From UBA10449 sp005883585 (GTDB lineage: Bacteria > Chloroflexota > Dormibacteria > Dormibacterales > Dormibacteraceae), in contig VBFD01000109.1 in assembly GCA_005883585.1 (NCBI GenBank), positions 39,213 to 103,212 on the forward strand: a stretch of DNA of 64,000 nucleotides, given 5' to 3'. The position numbers and the translations under genes are program-made. Below, in pieces: positions 8,074-16,712 of this stretch. The stretch's first letter is position 1, and each line of letters starts with the position of its first letter. The notes beneath the pieces are model-generated. The model was not told where the DNA came from. It searched no databases and worked only from the letters and a program-made list of their open reading frames with translations.

Positions 8074-9795
8074 TCAGGGAAACCAGAGCGGCAGCTTCGC
8101 CAACGCCTGGTCGTGGTCGACGTCGGGATTCGCGCCCGAGCTCAGCTCGTACTGCCAGGCGACCATGTTGCCCGCGCATCCGACCTGGTTCGGCATCCAC
8201 TGCGGCGATCGCGCCTTCGTGTAGCTGCCCAGCAGCGACGGCTCGAATGACCACAGATATGAGCGGGTGGCGACTTCGGGACGATCGTCGACGGCCGCAC
8301 ACCACGCCTGGCCGAACGTGCTCGGTGCTGTCCCGTCGCCATAGTAGCCGGGCGAGTAGCCCGCTTCGGAGACGCCGTCGTACCAGCCCTCGACGAACGG
8401 GCCGTCTATAGCGCCGGAGCACCATGGGCCGGGAGGCTCGACGTCGATCACGAGAACGGTGCCTCTGGGGATGCCGAGGCGCACCGCTGCCGAGGTCGCT
8501 TCCGATGCATAGCTCGTGCCGGTGTCGTAGCCGGCTACAGCCGAGCAGTCGTAGTGGTTGAAGATGGGCAGGATGCCCATGTGCCGGTTCGCCGCGGCCG
8601 CCACCTCCGCGTCACTGATGCCAGGGCAGTTAGGCGTGTTGGTGAGGTAGCGGCCCCAGAAGTCCGGCCTGCCGAGGATCGAGTTCACCTGCGGGTAGAG
8701 TCCGCTCGATGCGGCGGCATCACCCGTGAAAGCCTTGCAGGAGTCAACGCCCCAAAGGAGTCGATTGGGTTGCACCGCGGCCGACCGCACCTGGACGTTG
8801 ACCAGAGGCGCTCGTTCGATCACGGAATGCAGCAGCTGGCCCGCGGTCGTGGACGCATCGGATGGTGCGGGAGCGGCGCCGATGACCGCCGAGAAGAATG
8901 GGGTGGGGCCGGCGCCGAGCGTCACCTGCGCGTTGCAAACACGGCCGGACTTGCATGGTTGGTCGAGGAGCCTGCCGTTTTGATCGAGGATGCCCAGGCT
9001 CCACGGCGTGTCAGTGAGATCGGCGTTGGTAACCGCCGTGAGGTTGACCGTGCCCCCTTCCTGCGCCAGCGTCGTGTTCGCCGCGAGCAGCACGGACAGC
9101 CACGTCGGTGACACGGTGTTGGAAGCGGCGTCCGCGATGGATGCCGGGGCACTCGAGCCCAGGCGAGCAATGTACGCGGTGATATCGTGCGCACCGCCCG
9201 CCGGTTCGCTCAGCATCGTGCTGCAAGTTGTGCCGGTGCTGCAGAACGTCAACGTCTTGCCGGTGGTCGCGTCCCAGAACACCAGCGCTCGTCCGATCGC
9301 GCTGACGTCGACCGATGCGGACGCGGTGAGCTTCAAAGGCTTGCCCACGCCGACGGCGGCAGGCACATCGGTTTTGATGGTGACTCCGAGCCCTGATGGG
9401 CCTGAGCGCGGCGATGATGTGTCGCCAGATCCGCTCAGCGGGTTCGTGAGCGAAAGGGATTTCGCCGGCACGCTCGGCGATACAGGCGGCAGACCTGGAG
9501 AGGCCGCCGCGGGCGCTGATACATCGCACGCGGCGCCCGGTCCGGAGAAGGGACACAGCTGGCTGCCAGGCGGCACGCTCAGCGCCGGTGCTTCGTCGCC
9601 GGCGCCCTTCGGGTCTGATGGCCCGCGCGTGGCGGGTGCAAGGGCAAGGCTGCTCGCGGGTGGGGCCGCGGCGAGGCCGATGACGCTCACATGCAGGAAT
9701 GCGGCGACCAGGACGAGCGGCAGGTACCCCGTTCGAAAGCACAGCAGGCGACGACCGATCCGGCGCGGTAAGTTCAGGAACCCCTCCTCGGTCAC
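8074..9795 (-). CDS. Secreted protein with C-terminal DUF1906/glycoside-hydrolase-like domain
   Basis: A 573-residue exported protein. A TM/signal segment at about 25-45 is followed by a Pro/Ser-rich spacer and one or two Ig-like beta domains (about 140-330; paired Cys in FCSTGTTC and QPCKSGRVC). The C-terminal domain (about 345-573) begins LLWGVDSCKAF and contains FWGRYLTN, ILPIFNHYD, VLVIDVEPPG, WYDGVSEAGYSPGYYGD and VAWQYEL. This order matches the TIM-barrel DUF1906 domain found in Rv2525c-like Tat-exported proteins. The conserved acidic residues sit where a glycosidase would have them, but no activity is proven for the family. It may bind or trim wall glycans. Confidence 0.7.
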   Translation of the reverse strand: MTEEGFLNLPRRIGRRLLCFRTGYLPLVLVAAFLHVSVIGLAAAPPASSLALAPATRGPSDPKGAGDEAPALSVPPGSQLCPFSGPGAACDVSAPAAASPGLPPVSPSVPAKSLSLTNPLSGSGDTSSPRSGPSGLGVTIKTDVPAAVGVGKPLKLTASASVDVSAIGRALVFWDATTGKTLTFCSTGTTCSTMLSEPAGGAHDITAYIARLGSSAPASIADAASNTVSPTWLSVLLAANTTLAQEGGTVNLTAVTNADLTDTPWSLGILDQNGRLLDQPCKSGRVCNAQVTLGAGPTPFFSAVIGAAPAPSDASTTAGQLLHSVIERAPLVNVQVRSAAVQPNRLLWGVDSCKAFTGDAAASSGLYPQVNSILGRPDFWGRYLTNTPNCPGISDAEVAAAANRHMGILPIFNHYDCSAVAGYDTGTSYASEATSAAVRLGIPRGTVLVIDVEPPGPWCSGAIDGPFVEGWYDGVSEAGYSPGYYGDGTAPSTFGQAWCAAVDDRPEVATRSYLWSFEPSLLGSYTKARSPQWMPNQVGCAGNMVAWQYELSSGANPDVDHDQALAKLPLWFP

Positions 9796-9915
9796 GAGCC
9801 CTCAGGCGGCGCGCGCGCGCGCCCGGCGCTGCGGGTGACTGGAGTAGGGAAGTTACCTGCGCGTGGGCGAGATCTCAGCGGCGATAGCGTTAATTAGCCT
9901 CAACAGTTGTCAAGT

Positions 9916-9936
9916 GGTCCGAAATGTGATCGGACC
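9916..9936. terminator. Inverted repeat between convergently ended or divergent genes
   Basis: A perfect 7-bp stem (GGTCCGA/TCGGACC) with a 7-nt loop lies just downstream of the stop of the 71-residue membrane protein gene. No T-tract follows on either strand, so factor-independent termination is only a guess. The rest of 9796-9955 shows no gene. Confidence 0.35.
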
Positions 9937-9955
9937 GGCCCATTTTGGTGGCCTT

Positions 9956-10171
9956 TTAAGAGCCGGAGGCCGCACCCAGGACGTTGCCGTACATCAGCCC
10001 CAGAGCCAGGAGGCCTAGCAAGCACAGCAGTACGAGCAGAGATGTTCGAGCGTAGGCGTCGATCACGGCATCATCCGTCTCGGACCCAGCCACGGTTGCG
10101 TGCCGGCTGACGCTGGCAGCCCGCAGGGCAAGCCCCACGGTGACGATCAAGATGACGACCAGAGTCCCCAT
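9956..10171 (-). CDS. Small two-helix membrane protein
   Basis: A 71-residue protein with two hydrophobic helices (about 2-18 and 44-65) joined by a polar loop rich in Asp/Ala (AGSETDDAVIDAY). The ATG at 10171 has a good SD (AAGGAGC, 3-nt spacer), which decides the start against the longer frame upstream. No family is recognised. It is divergent from the 239-residue membrane protein across a 132-bp spacer that probably holds both promoters. Confidence 0.6.
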   Translation of the reverse strand: MGTLVVILIVTVGLALRAASVSRHATVAGSETDDAVIDAYARTSLLVLLCLLGLLALGLMYGNVLGAASGS

Positions 10172-10303
10172 CAAGCTCCTTTCTGTTGCGGCGAGGCTTC
10201 TGAGCGGGTCAGAAGCCACGCCATCAAATACAACGTCTAAAGCCGAGTAATCACCTTTGTTTCCGGTCTTTCTCGGGGGCCGTCGGCAACCCCCAATACT
10301 CGG

Positions 10304-11023
10304 ATGTACGACCGCGTTTCCAATTCGATGGGGTCTGTGATGACGTTGCAGTTTTCCGTGGCGGCATTCGCGGGTATGGCCGCCGCGATGGTCGTGCCGT
10401 CGGTCCGGCACACCGTGCCTCGCTGGGTGGAAGCACCGATCTGGCTCGGCCTCATCATCACCAGCTGGCTGGCCATCACCAACGTCCAGCAAGCCAACAC
10501 GCGCTATCTCACGGAGTCGGCCGCGTGGGGCGCGGACCAGATCGTGAACACTTCGTTCGGTCTCATGCTGGCGGCCTTCTTCGCCTGGATGGCCGAGCAC
10601 AGATATGTGATCGCAAACGCGGTCGTCACCCTGGCCGGAGCGGACATCCTCGCGATTGCCATCGTGTGGTCTTACCGGCGCGCACAAGAAGAGCAGCCAC
10701 GGATCATGCTCGGCGACTGGTTCGAAGTGCCTCTTCAGCGCACGCCCGCCACGGACCGCGTTGCGGTGCCGTACGCATTGGACGAGTTGAACCGGCGAGC
10801 TGAGCGTGCTGCGGTCAAGCTCGGAGCGGCGGCCGTCGCCTGGCTCGTCCCAATCATCACTGCGCGATATAGACAGGCCGAAACCAACGCGCACGTGGTC
10901 GACATCCGCGCATTGCTGAGCGCGCAGTCGATCGGTTGGTATGGGCCGATCGTGCTCGCGCCCGAGGGTCACGGTTCGATTCGCGAATACGGTGAGAATG
11001 AATCGGATCGCTTGGCCTCGTAG
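10304..11023 (+). CDS. Hypothetical integral membrane protein
   Basis: A 239-residue protein with at least three hydrophobic helices in the first half (about 13-32, 44-60 and 85-120) and an amphipathic C-terminal half ending in a short hydrophobic segment (about 165-185). No family is recognised. In-frame ATGs at 10328 and 10340 are alternative starts; none has a strong SD. The 3' end overlaps the start of the second PBP gene by 26 nt, so the two are likely co-translated. Confidence 0.6.
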   Translation: MYDRVSNSMGSVMTLQFSVAAFAGMAAAMVVPSVRHTVPRWVEAPIWLGLIITSWLAITNVQQANTRYLTESAAWGADQIVNTSFGLMLAAFFAWMAEHRYVIANAVVTLAGADILAIAIVWSYRRAQEEQPRIMLGDWFEVPLQRTPATDRVAVPYALDELNRRAERAAVKLGAAAVAWLVPIITARYRQAETNAHVVDIRALLSAQSIGWYGPIVLAPEGHGSIREYGENESDRLAS

Positions 11024-13058
11024 ACCAAACGGCTCCCGGCGTCGTGCGAGCACGTCCCAGGTCATCCGGAAGGCGAAGTATCGGCGCCCTGCCGGTTGGT
11101 TCCTGCGCGTGCTGGTTCTGCTGCTCGTGGCGGGGCCGGCGTTACTCCTGACATCGCCCGGTTACCTGGCGTTCGCCGATCGCATGCCCGACGTGCAGAA
11201 CCTGATGTATTCGCTTCCGACCGACACAATCATCTACGCGTCGGATGGCACCACCGTCCTGGCCGACCTTCACGGCCCGGGCTACCAGCATTACAACCAG
11301 CCACTTGGTGAGATGGGCCGGCTGCTGCCCAACGCGATGATTGCGATCGAGGACCGCAACTTCTACGCGGAGCCGGGTGTCGATCCGGGTGGTGTCGCGC
11401 GGGCGGCCGCGGTCGACTGGCGCGCCCACGGAAAGGTCGAAGGGGCTTCGACGATCACGCAGCAGCTGGTCAAGATGCGCTTGGTCGGCGCGGAGCCGAC
11501 ACTCGACCGAAAGCTGCGAGAAGCGCTGCTCGCATTCGAGGTCGAGCGCACCTATACCAAGCCGCAGATCCTTGAGATGTATCTCAACAGCGCATTTTTC
11601 GGGAACAGCGCGTGGGGCGGCGAAGCGGCCGCGAAGATCTACTTCCACAAGGACACCAAGGATCTGGACCTCGCCCAGGCTTCGATGCTCGCCGGCCTGG
11701 TTCGTGGCCCGACGATCTACAACCCGCTGCTCAACTGGAAGTCGGCGAAGACCAGGCAGCTGCAAGTTCTGGGTGCGATGCTGCGCATGGGTACGATCAG
11801 CGGCACTGAGGCGGCCGGCGCTTACGCACAGGACATCACGCCTCCGCTGCACATGTTCACACCGATCAATCAGATCGTCGCCGGCGGCTTCGTCCGCTAC
11901 GTCGTTGGGCAGCTGGTGGATCAATATGGGCCCGACATCACGTATAGCGGCGGGCTGAAGGTGATCACGACCATCAACCTCAAGCTGCAAAACATTGCGC
12001 AGAGCGCGATCACCAACGGCATCGCGAGCCTGGCTTACCGACATGTCAGCCAGGGAGCGCTCGTGGCCCTCGATCCAACGACGGGAGCCATCGTGTCGAT
12101 GGTCGCCTCAGCCAATCCGAACGCGGACGGCGGCCAGTACAACCTGGCGGTGTGGCCGCCGCGCAACCCGGGCTCGTCGATGAAGATCTTCACGTACACG
12201 GCGGCGATCGCGAGCGGGAAGTACACGATGGTCAGCCGCATTCCGGACTGGGGGTTCACATATCGAGATCCAATCTCTGGTGAGGCTTACACGCCTCGCA
12301 ACTACGACGGCCGCTACCACGGCACGCTCACGCTCCAGCAGTGCATGGGCAACTCGCTGAACATACCGGCGGTCGAAGTCGAGCTGGGCATCGGCGTCTC
12401 GTCGGTGGTCTCGATGGCCCGCACGATGGGCGCTCCGCCATATCAGCAGCACTACGACGCTTCGGGGAATCCGGTTTACACGACCGACGACGCGTTCAAC
12501 ACGTACGGTCCGTCACTGACGCTCGGTGGCTACGGCGAGACGCCGCTGCAGATGGCAATCGGCGCGTCCGTGCTTGCGACGCAGGGGGTGCTCCGGGAGC
12601 CGTACGCGATCCAGACGATCTCGAGAAACGGCACGTACTTCTACCGGCACAAGAAGGACCAGGGCGTGCAGGTGGTCGACCAGCGGGTGGCGTTCATCAT
12701 GGAGCAGATCATGTCGAACGATCGCAACCGGGCGATGATCTTCGGCCTGCATTCCCTGCTGACGCTGCCGGGGCGCCACGTCGGCGTGAAGACCGGCACC
12801 TCGGACTCGTTCGCCGACGCGTGGACGGTCGGCTACACGCCGCGCCTGGTGACGGCGGTTTGGACTGGCAACCCCGACTGGCGCCAGAAGATGACCAAGG
12901 ATTCGGACAGCTACGTGGTCGCGGCGCCCGCGTGGCACGCTTTCATGCAGGGAGCACTGGACACGCTGGGAATCGGCGACGAGTGGTACTCGGAACCGCC
13001 GGGGTTGGTGCACCGGACCGTCTCGGGCGAGACTGCCTGGTTCCTCCCGGGAACCTAG
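10998..13058 (+). CDS. Class A penicillin-binding protein (second PBP1A-like synthase)
   Basis: About 686 residues: a basic cytoplasmic N-terminus, one TM helix and a GT51 domain with AIEDRNFY(A)EPG and GASTITQQLVK. Its third block is LEMYLNSAFFGNSAWG. The transpeptidase domain has GSSMK (nucleophile Ser), an SLN-type second motif (NSLNIPAVEV) and KTGTS. There is no Ser/Pro tail, unlike the paralogue at 3758-5911. The ATG at 10998 is preferred because it gives a basic tail before the TM helix; the frame is open from 10941. Two such enzymes within 6 kb suggest specialised roles, for example vegetative versus stress or spore wall, but the sequence does not tell which. Confidence 0.92.
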   Translation: MNRIAWPRRPNGSRRRASTSQVIRKAKYRRPAGWFLRVLVLLLVAGPALLLTSPGYLAFADRMPDVQNLMYSLPTDTIIYASDGTTVLADLHGPGYQHYNQPLGEMGRLLPNAMIAIEDRNFYAEPGVDPGGVARAAAVDWRAHGKVEGASTITQQLVKMRLVGAEPTLDRKLREALLAFEVERTYTKPQILEMYLNSAFFGNSAWGGEAAAKIYFHKDTKDLDLAQASMLAGLVRGPTIYNPLLNWKSAKTRQLQVLGAMLRMGTISGTEAAGAYAQDITPPLHMFTPINQIVAGGFVRYVVGQLVDQYGPDITYSGGLKVITTINLKLQNIAQSAITNGIASLAYRHVSQGALVALDPTTGAIVSMVASANPNADGGQYNLAVWPPRNPGSSMKIFTYTAAIASGKYTMVSRIPDWGFTYRDPISGEAYTPRNYDGRYHGTLTLQQCMGNSLNIPAVEVELGIGVSSVVSMARTMGAPPYQQHYDASGNPVYTTDDAFNTYGPSLTLGGYGETPLQMAIGASVLATQGVLREPYAIQTISRNGTYFYRHKKDQGVQVVDQRVAFIMEQIMSNDRNRAMIFGLHSLLTLPGRHVGVKTGTSDSFADAWTVGYTPRLVTAVWTGNPDWRQKMTKDSDSYVVAAPAWHAFMQGALDTLGIGDEWYSEPPGLVHRTVSGETAWFLPGT

Positions 13059-13462
13059 TCCGCCTGTTCGCCCACCGAGTCTTCTTCCTCGATCTGGAGA
13101 TCTTCGTCGCTGGCCGAGTAACGATCACGGACCTCGGCTCCTCCGGTCTCAGAGTCGCCCAGGCCTTCCTCGGAGTCCGTCTCGACCAGCTCACCGGCCC
13201 GCCGGTCTTCGTCGAGCAGCTGGGCGAACGCTCGCTGGGCCTCTTCCCACGTGTCGTACTCCCAGTACTCGGTGCCGGGCGGCACCTCGGCGCCCTCTGT
13301 CTCGTCGAGGCCGTGCTGGAAGACGTATCCGATTCCGTTGTCAGGATCCTGGATCAATGAAAGGAATCGTTCGCCGGTCAGCTCAGCTCGTTGTGCCGCG
13401 AGGCCGCCGTTCTCGAGATCGAAGAGCCGGCTGATGACCTGCTCCTCGCTCCTTTCTTCCAT
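13055..13462 (-). CDS. Acidic hypothetical protein
   Basis: A 135-residue soluble, strongly acidic protein (C-terminal tail of Glu/Asp/Ser, with DEDLQIEEEDS). The middle part contains a GTEYWEYDTWEEAQRAFAQLL stretch like a small alpha/beta fold. No family is recognised. Its stop overlaps the stop region of the second PBP by 4 nt (convergent). It is the last of three minus-strand genes starting with the sigma factor at 14379. Confidence 0.6.
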   Translation of the reverse strand: MEERSEEQVISRLFDLENGGLAAQRAELTGERFLSLIQDPDNGIGYVFQHGLDETEGAEVPPGTEYWEYDTWEEAQRAFAQLLDEDRRAGELVETDSEEGLGDSETGGAEVRDRYSASDEDLQIEEEDSVGEQAD

Positions 13463-13522
13463 TCAGCCATTCTCGACCAAACGCTGTGGTCACGGCTCAG
13501 CGGAGAGCTGTAACAGGCTTGG

Positions 13523-13720
13523 CTAGGCGGTCTCGGGGCGGTTCGGCGCCAGGCTTCGCAGAGCACTTACGAGACGGCGTCGCAGCGGGCTCCACGCCGA
13601 ATCACGCTCCGAACGCCTCCGCTCGTAGCGCGGCGCATTGGAGTCGGCGCAGAGCTGGCAGCCGCATCCGTGCCCTGTGTCCGGGAGCCTATTGCCTTGC
13701 TTGTCGAACCTGGCTTGCAT
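13523..13720 (-). CDS. Small cysteine-containing basic protein
   Basis: A 65-residue frame with a CGCQLC cluster near residue 19 and an Arg-rich C-terminal half. The ATG at 13720 has a GAGGTG SD with a 5-nt spacer, and the gene sits 56 nt after the sigma factor stop in the same direction. The Cys cluster could bind zinc, so a regulator or anti-sigma-like role is possible but unproven. It is short enough that it could be spurious. Confidence 0.45.
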   Translation of the reverse strand: MQARFDKQGNRLPDTGHGCGCQLCADSNAPRYERRRSERDSAWSPLRRRLVSALRSLAPNRPETA

Positions 13721-13776
13721 CAGAACACCTCACGATCCGTGGGAGATCGGCTGGGCGGCCGGGGTTCGCTGGCGCC

Positions 13777-14379
13777 TCAGTCGGCTGTCGCCACCAGCCC
13801 GGGCTCGCCTACCACCTCGTCGCTGTAGTAGTGCCGCAGCATCACGCGCAGTCGATCCTTGGCGACTGCCAGCCGCGAGGCGACCGTGCGTTCTGGTATC
13901 CGCAGCGCCTGCGCGATCGCTCGGTTCGTGTAGCCGTGGTAGTGGCGGAGCACAATGGCCGCCGCTTGTTTCGGCGGCAGCTTGGCAAGCGCCTCGGCGA
14001 GGTCTCGCCGCTCGACGTGATCCTGCGGATCTGGGGCTAGCTCTGGGCGCCCGATGCGGCGAATGATCTCGCCCACCTCTCGGAGCCGCATCTTGCGCTG
14101 GTGTGAGACCGCGGCGTTGATCGCGATGCGGTGCACCCAGGCTTCCGCCGGAGCGATGGGCTTCCACGTGCTCCACTTCTTGTAGGCCCGCTCGAACGCA
14201 TCCTGGGCGCAATCCTCAGCCGCGGCCCGATCGCCGAGCATGGCGGTAAGCGTGCCGAGGATCTTGCCGTACGACGCCTGGTAGAGACGCTCGAAGTCAG
14301 CCTCGTCGCCTGGCTTGTATCTCGGCTTCAGTTCGCGCTCGTCGGCCGAATCGACCGGTTCCTGGAGTTTATTCAGCAT
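13777..14379 (-). CDS. ECF-type RNA polymerase sigma factor
   Basis: A 200-residue sigma-70 family protein of extracytoplasmic-function type. Region 2 runs from EADFERLYQASY through AAEDCAQDAFERAYKKW. Region 4 contains LPPKQAAAIVLRHYHGYTNRAI with the helix-turn-helix that follows (IPERTVASRLAVAK). The ATG at 14379 is chosen because a GGGGGTG SD lies 12 nt upstream; the frame stays open to 14574, but that part looks non-coding. It is clearly paralogous to the sigma factor at 62406-62966. It is divergent from the GGDEF gene, with about 125 bp between the two starts. Confidence 0.9.
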   Translation of the reverse strand: MLNKLQEPVDSADERELKPRYKPGDEADFERLYQASYGKILGTLTAMLGDRAAAEDCAQDAFERAYKKWSTWKPIAPAEAWVHRIAINAAVSHQRKMRLREVGEIIRRIGRPELAPDPQDHVERRDLAEALAKLPPKQAAAIVLRHYHGYTNRAIAQALRIPERTVASRLAVAKDRLRVMLRHYYSDEVVGEPGLVATAD

Positions 14380-14504
14380 CTGTCGCGAATCACCCCCTTG
14401 AAGCAGTGGGTGGCGCCCTAGCGCTTCCCCGCGCTTAATCTCACTCCAAGAGGCCCATCGGGTCACCGTACGGTTGGGCGGATTTTGGCTCACACAGTTG
14501 AGGT

Positions 14505-16070
14505 ATGCCCGAATCAGGTTCGAGTTCAGGTAATGGGCTCTGCGCCCCGCGTTGTCCAAGAAGGATGAGTCCAAGCTTTGGCGGTACTTTTGGCAGCCAG
14601 CAAGGCGATGTGCTCAGCGCGCTTGCTGCCGGACTGGCGGCGGACGCGGCGCAAACCGGCCGCAAAGCGCTGAAGGTGATCCGCGCCCGCTCGCCAGAGC
14701 TCGTGCGCTTGAGCGAGAAGACCGGAGACGACCTCATCTCGACCTCGGCAGACTACATCGACATCCTGCTGACTTCACTGCGATCCGATGTCGAGGTTCC
14801 GTGGTCCGACCGCGAGCAGCAAACGCGAGAGTTTGGACGCCTCAAAGCGGCGCAGGGCGTTCCACTCGAGGCCTTGATCGATCTGCTGGCCGTCTACCGC
14901 CGCGCGACCATTGAGCTCATCTCCCAGCCGATCGAGGACGCGACGCAGCGCGACGAGATCGTCGCGCTCGCGGAACACCGCCTCGAGGATGTGGTCGAAC
15001 GCCTCACGACCTGTGTCGTGCGTGGATACCTCGAACATCTCGATGCGGAACATCGCACCCGCGAGAACGAGCTGTATGGGCTCGCCGCGGTCGTGACCTC
15101 GATGGGCCGATCGCTCGATGTCGGCGAGACGTCGGAGGTGGCGCTGGTCGAGAGCCTGGCGGCCCTGCACCTGGACGCCGGCGCACTGTGGTTGAAAGAG
15201 CGAGCTGCCTTCAGGCTCGTCCACGTCTGCGGCCTCGAGCTGCAGGAGATCGATGACTTCACACGTGAGACAGGCCCGCATGTCAAGGCCTCTGTCACCG
15301 CCATCGGGCGCTCTGAGTCGCGCGTCGAGCGCGGTCTCGGTGACGGATGGAACGCGCTCCGCGCCCAGTTGAGGGTCAAGGGCCGGGTGGTCGGTGTGCT
15401 CACTGTCGGCACGAAGATGCCTCGTGTCTTCGGGGCCTCGGACCTGCTGTTCATGGCCGCCGTCGCAGACCAGGTCGCGATCGCGCTCGACCGCGCGCGC
15501 CAGTTCTCGAGTGAGGCTCGTACCGACCACCTGACCGGATTGGCCAACCGCCGCGAGTTCGAGAGGATCATGGAGCGAGAGGTTGCGCTGGCCGAGCGAC
15601 ACAACCGAAAGCTCTCCTTGATGTTGATCGACCTGGACAACCTGAAACGGATCAATGACCGCCAGGGGCACCGGGCCGGCGATGTCGCGCTCCGGCTCGT
15701 CGCCCAGCAGCTTCAGCGGGTGGTGCGTACGTCTGACATCTGCGCCCGCATTGGAGGAGACGAATTCGGGGTCGCGATGCCGGAAACGGAGCTCGAGCGT
15801 GCGCGGGACGTGGCTGCCCGGCTGCAGGCGGCGGTTGGCGAGGCAGGCCTGGCCGCGAGATCGGCCGATCGGGTTGCGGTCAGCATCGGATTGGGGGCCT
15901 GGCGACCGGGGCACGACTGGCAGGGGGTTTACGAAGCCGCGGACAGCGACCTTTATGAGGACAAACGACGCCATAAGGAGGCCCGGCTGCTGGCGGGCCA
16001 GCCGAGGCCTACGCCAAGCCTTCGGGTGCTGGGTCGCGCGTCCGGAAGGCGCCGCGTCGCCGGCAGTTAG
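14505..16070 (+). CDS. GAF-GGDEF diguanylate cyclase
   Basis: A 521-residue cytoplasmic signalling protein. The N-terminal helical part (about 60-190) resembles the sensor domain of RsbR/PucR-type regulators. A GAF domain (about 190-340) and a C-terminal GGDEF domain (about 345-500) follow. The active-site motif is intact (GGDEF, residues 417-421). An RxxD inhibitory site (RTSD, 408-411) lies exactly five residues before it, so an active cyclase with product inhibition is expected. No EAL or HD-GYP domain is attached. The start is uncertain: 14505 is the first ATG and 14565 is an alternative. Confidence 0.88.
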   Translation: MPESGSSSGNGLCAPRCPRRMSPSFGGTFGSQQGDVLSALAAGLAADAAQTGRKALKVIRARSPELVRLSEKTGDDLISTSADYIDILLTSLRSDVEVPWSDREQQTREFGRLKAAQGVPLEALIDLLAVYRRATIELISQPIEDATQRDEIVALAEHRLEDVVERLTTCVVRGYLEHLDAEHRTRENELYGLAAVVTSMGRSLDVGETSEVALVESLAALHLDAGALWLKERAAFRLVHVCGLELQEIDDFTRETGPHVKASVTAIGRSESRVERGLGDGWNALRAQLRVKGRVVGVLTVGTKMPRVFGASDLLFMAAVADQVAIALDRARQFSSEARTDHLTGLANRREFERIMEREVALAERHNRKLSLMLIDLDNLKRINDRQGHRAGDVALRLVAQQLQRVVRTSDICARIGGDEFGVAMPETELERARDVAARLQAAVGEAGLAARSADRVAVSIGLGAWRPGHDWQGVYEAADSDLYEDKRRHKEARLLAGQPRPTPSLRVLGRASGRRRVAGS

Positions 16071-16073
16071 CGC

Positions 16074-16712
16074 CTACTCGATCAGCGCCAGCTCTCTCGC
16101 TTTGACGATCGCCTCGAGCTTGGAGTGGACCCCAAGCTTGCTGCCGAGGCTGCGGATGTGGGTGCGTACTGTCGTGTAGCTGATCCCAAGCCTGGCGGCG
16201 ATCTCACGGCTGGAGGTGCCCTCGGCCATCAGCCGCAGCACCTCCTTCTCGCGCGGGGTGAGGCTCTCGAGCTGCGAGTCCATCTCGCGACGCCGGTTGA
16301 GCAGCGTCGCGATCGTGCGCGGGGTGAACAGGGTTCCGCCGGCGGCGACTGTGCGGATGGCGTGCACAACCTCTGCCGCGGCCTGTGACTTGTGGATGAA
16401 CGCGCTCGCGCCGGCTTCGATCGCGGCGAAGCGGGCGGCGTCGCTGTCCTCACGCGTCAGGAAGATGAGCTTGGTATCGGGTCTGACCTGACGGATGCCC
16501 ACTCCAGCATCAGCCCCCGTGCCGTCGGTCAGGCGGAAGTCGACCAGGGCCACGTCCGGCTTCAGGTCCTGCGCCCGCGAGATTGAGTCCACCACCGAGG
16601 CAGCGCTGCCGACCACGATCATGTCCGGCTGATCGTTGAGCAGCGCGGAGAGTCCGTCCGCAACCACCTGGTGGTCCTCGACGATGAGGACACGAATCTG
16701 ACTTTCGGTCAC
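16074..16712 (-). CDS. NarL/LuxR-type response regulator
   Basis: A 212-residue regulator: a receiver domain (VLIVEDH acidic pair, phosphoacceptor Asp in ALVDFRL, Thr in FLTRE, Lys in FIHKS) followed by a LuxR-type helix-turn-helix (LTPREKEVLRLMAEG to VRTHIRSLGSKLGVHSK). The GTG at 16712 overlaps the stop of the kinase gene by 4 nt (GTGA). Translation is therefore coupled and the two form a cognate pair. Its 3' end converges on the GGDEF gene with a 3-nt gap. Confidence 0.93.
   Translation of the reverse strand: MTESQIRVLIVEDHQVVADGLSALLNDQPDMIVVGSAASVVDSISRAQDLKPDVALVDFRLTDGTGADAGVGIRQVRPDTKLIFLTREDSDAARFAAIEAGASAFIHKSQAAAEVVHAIRTVAAGGTLFTPRTIATLLNRRREMDSQLESLTPREKEVLRLMAEGTSSREIAARLGISYTTVRTHIRSLGSKLGVHSKLEAIVKARELALIE

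Noticed and set aside
9956..11065. 369-residue minus-strand frame across 10172-11065
   Set aside because: Upstream two thirds are antisense to a better plus-strand membrane gene; SD and composition support only the last 71 codons.
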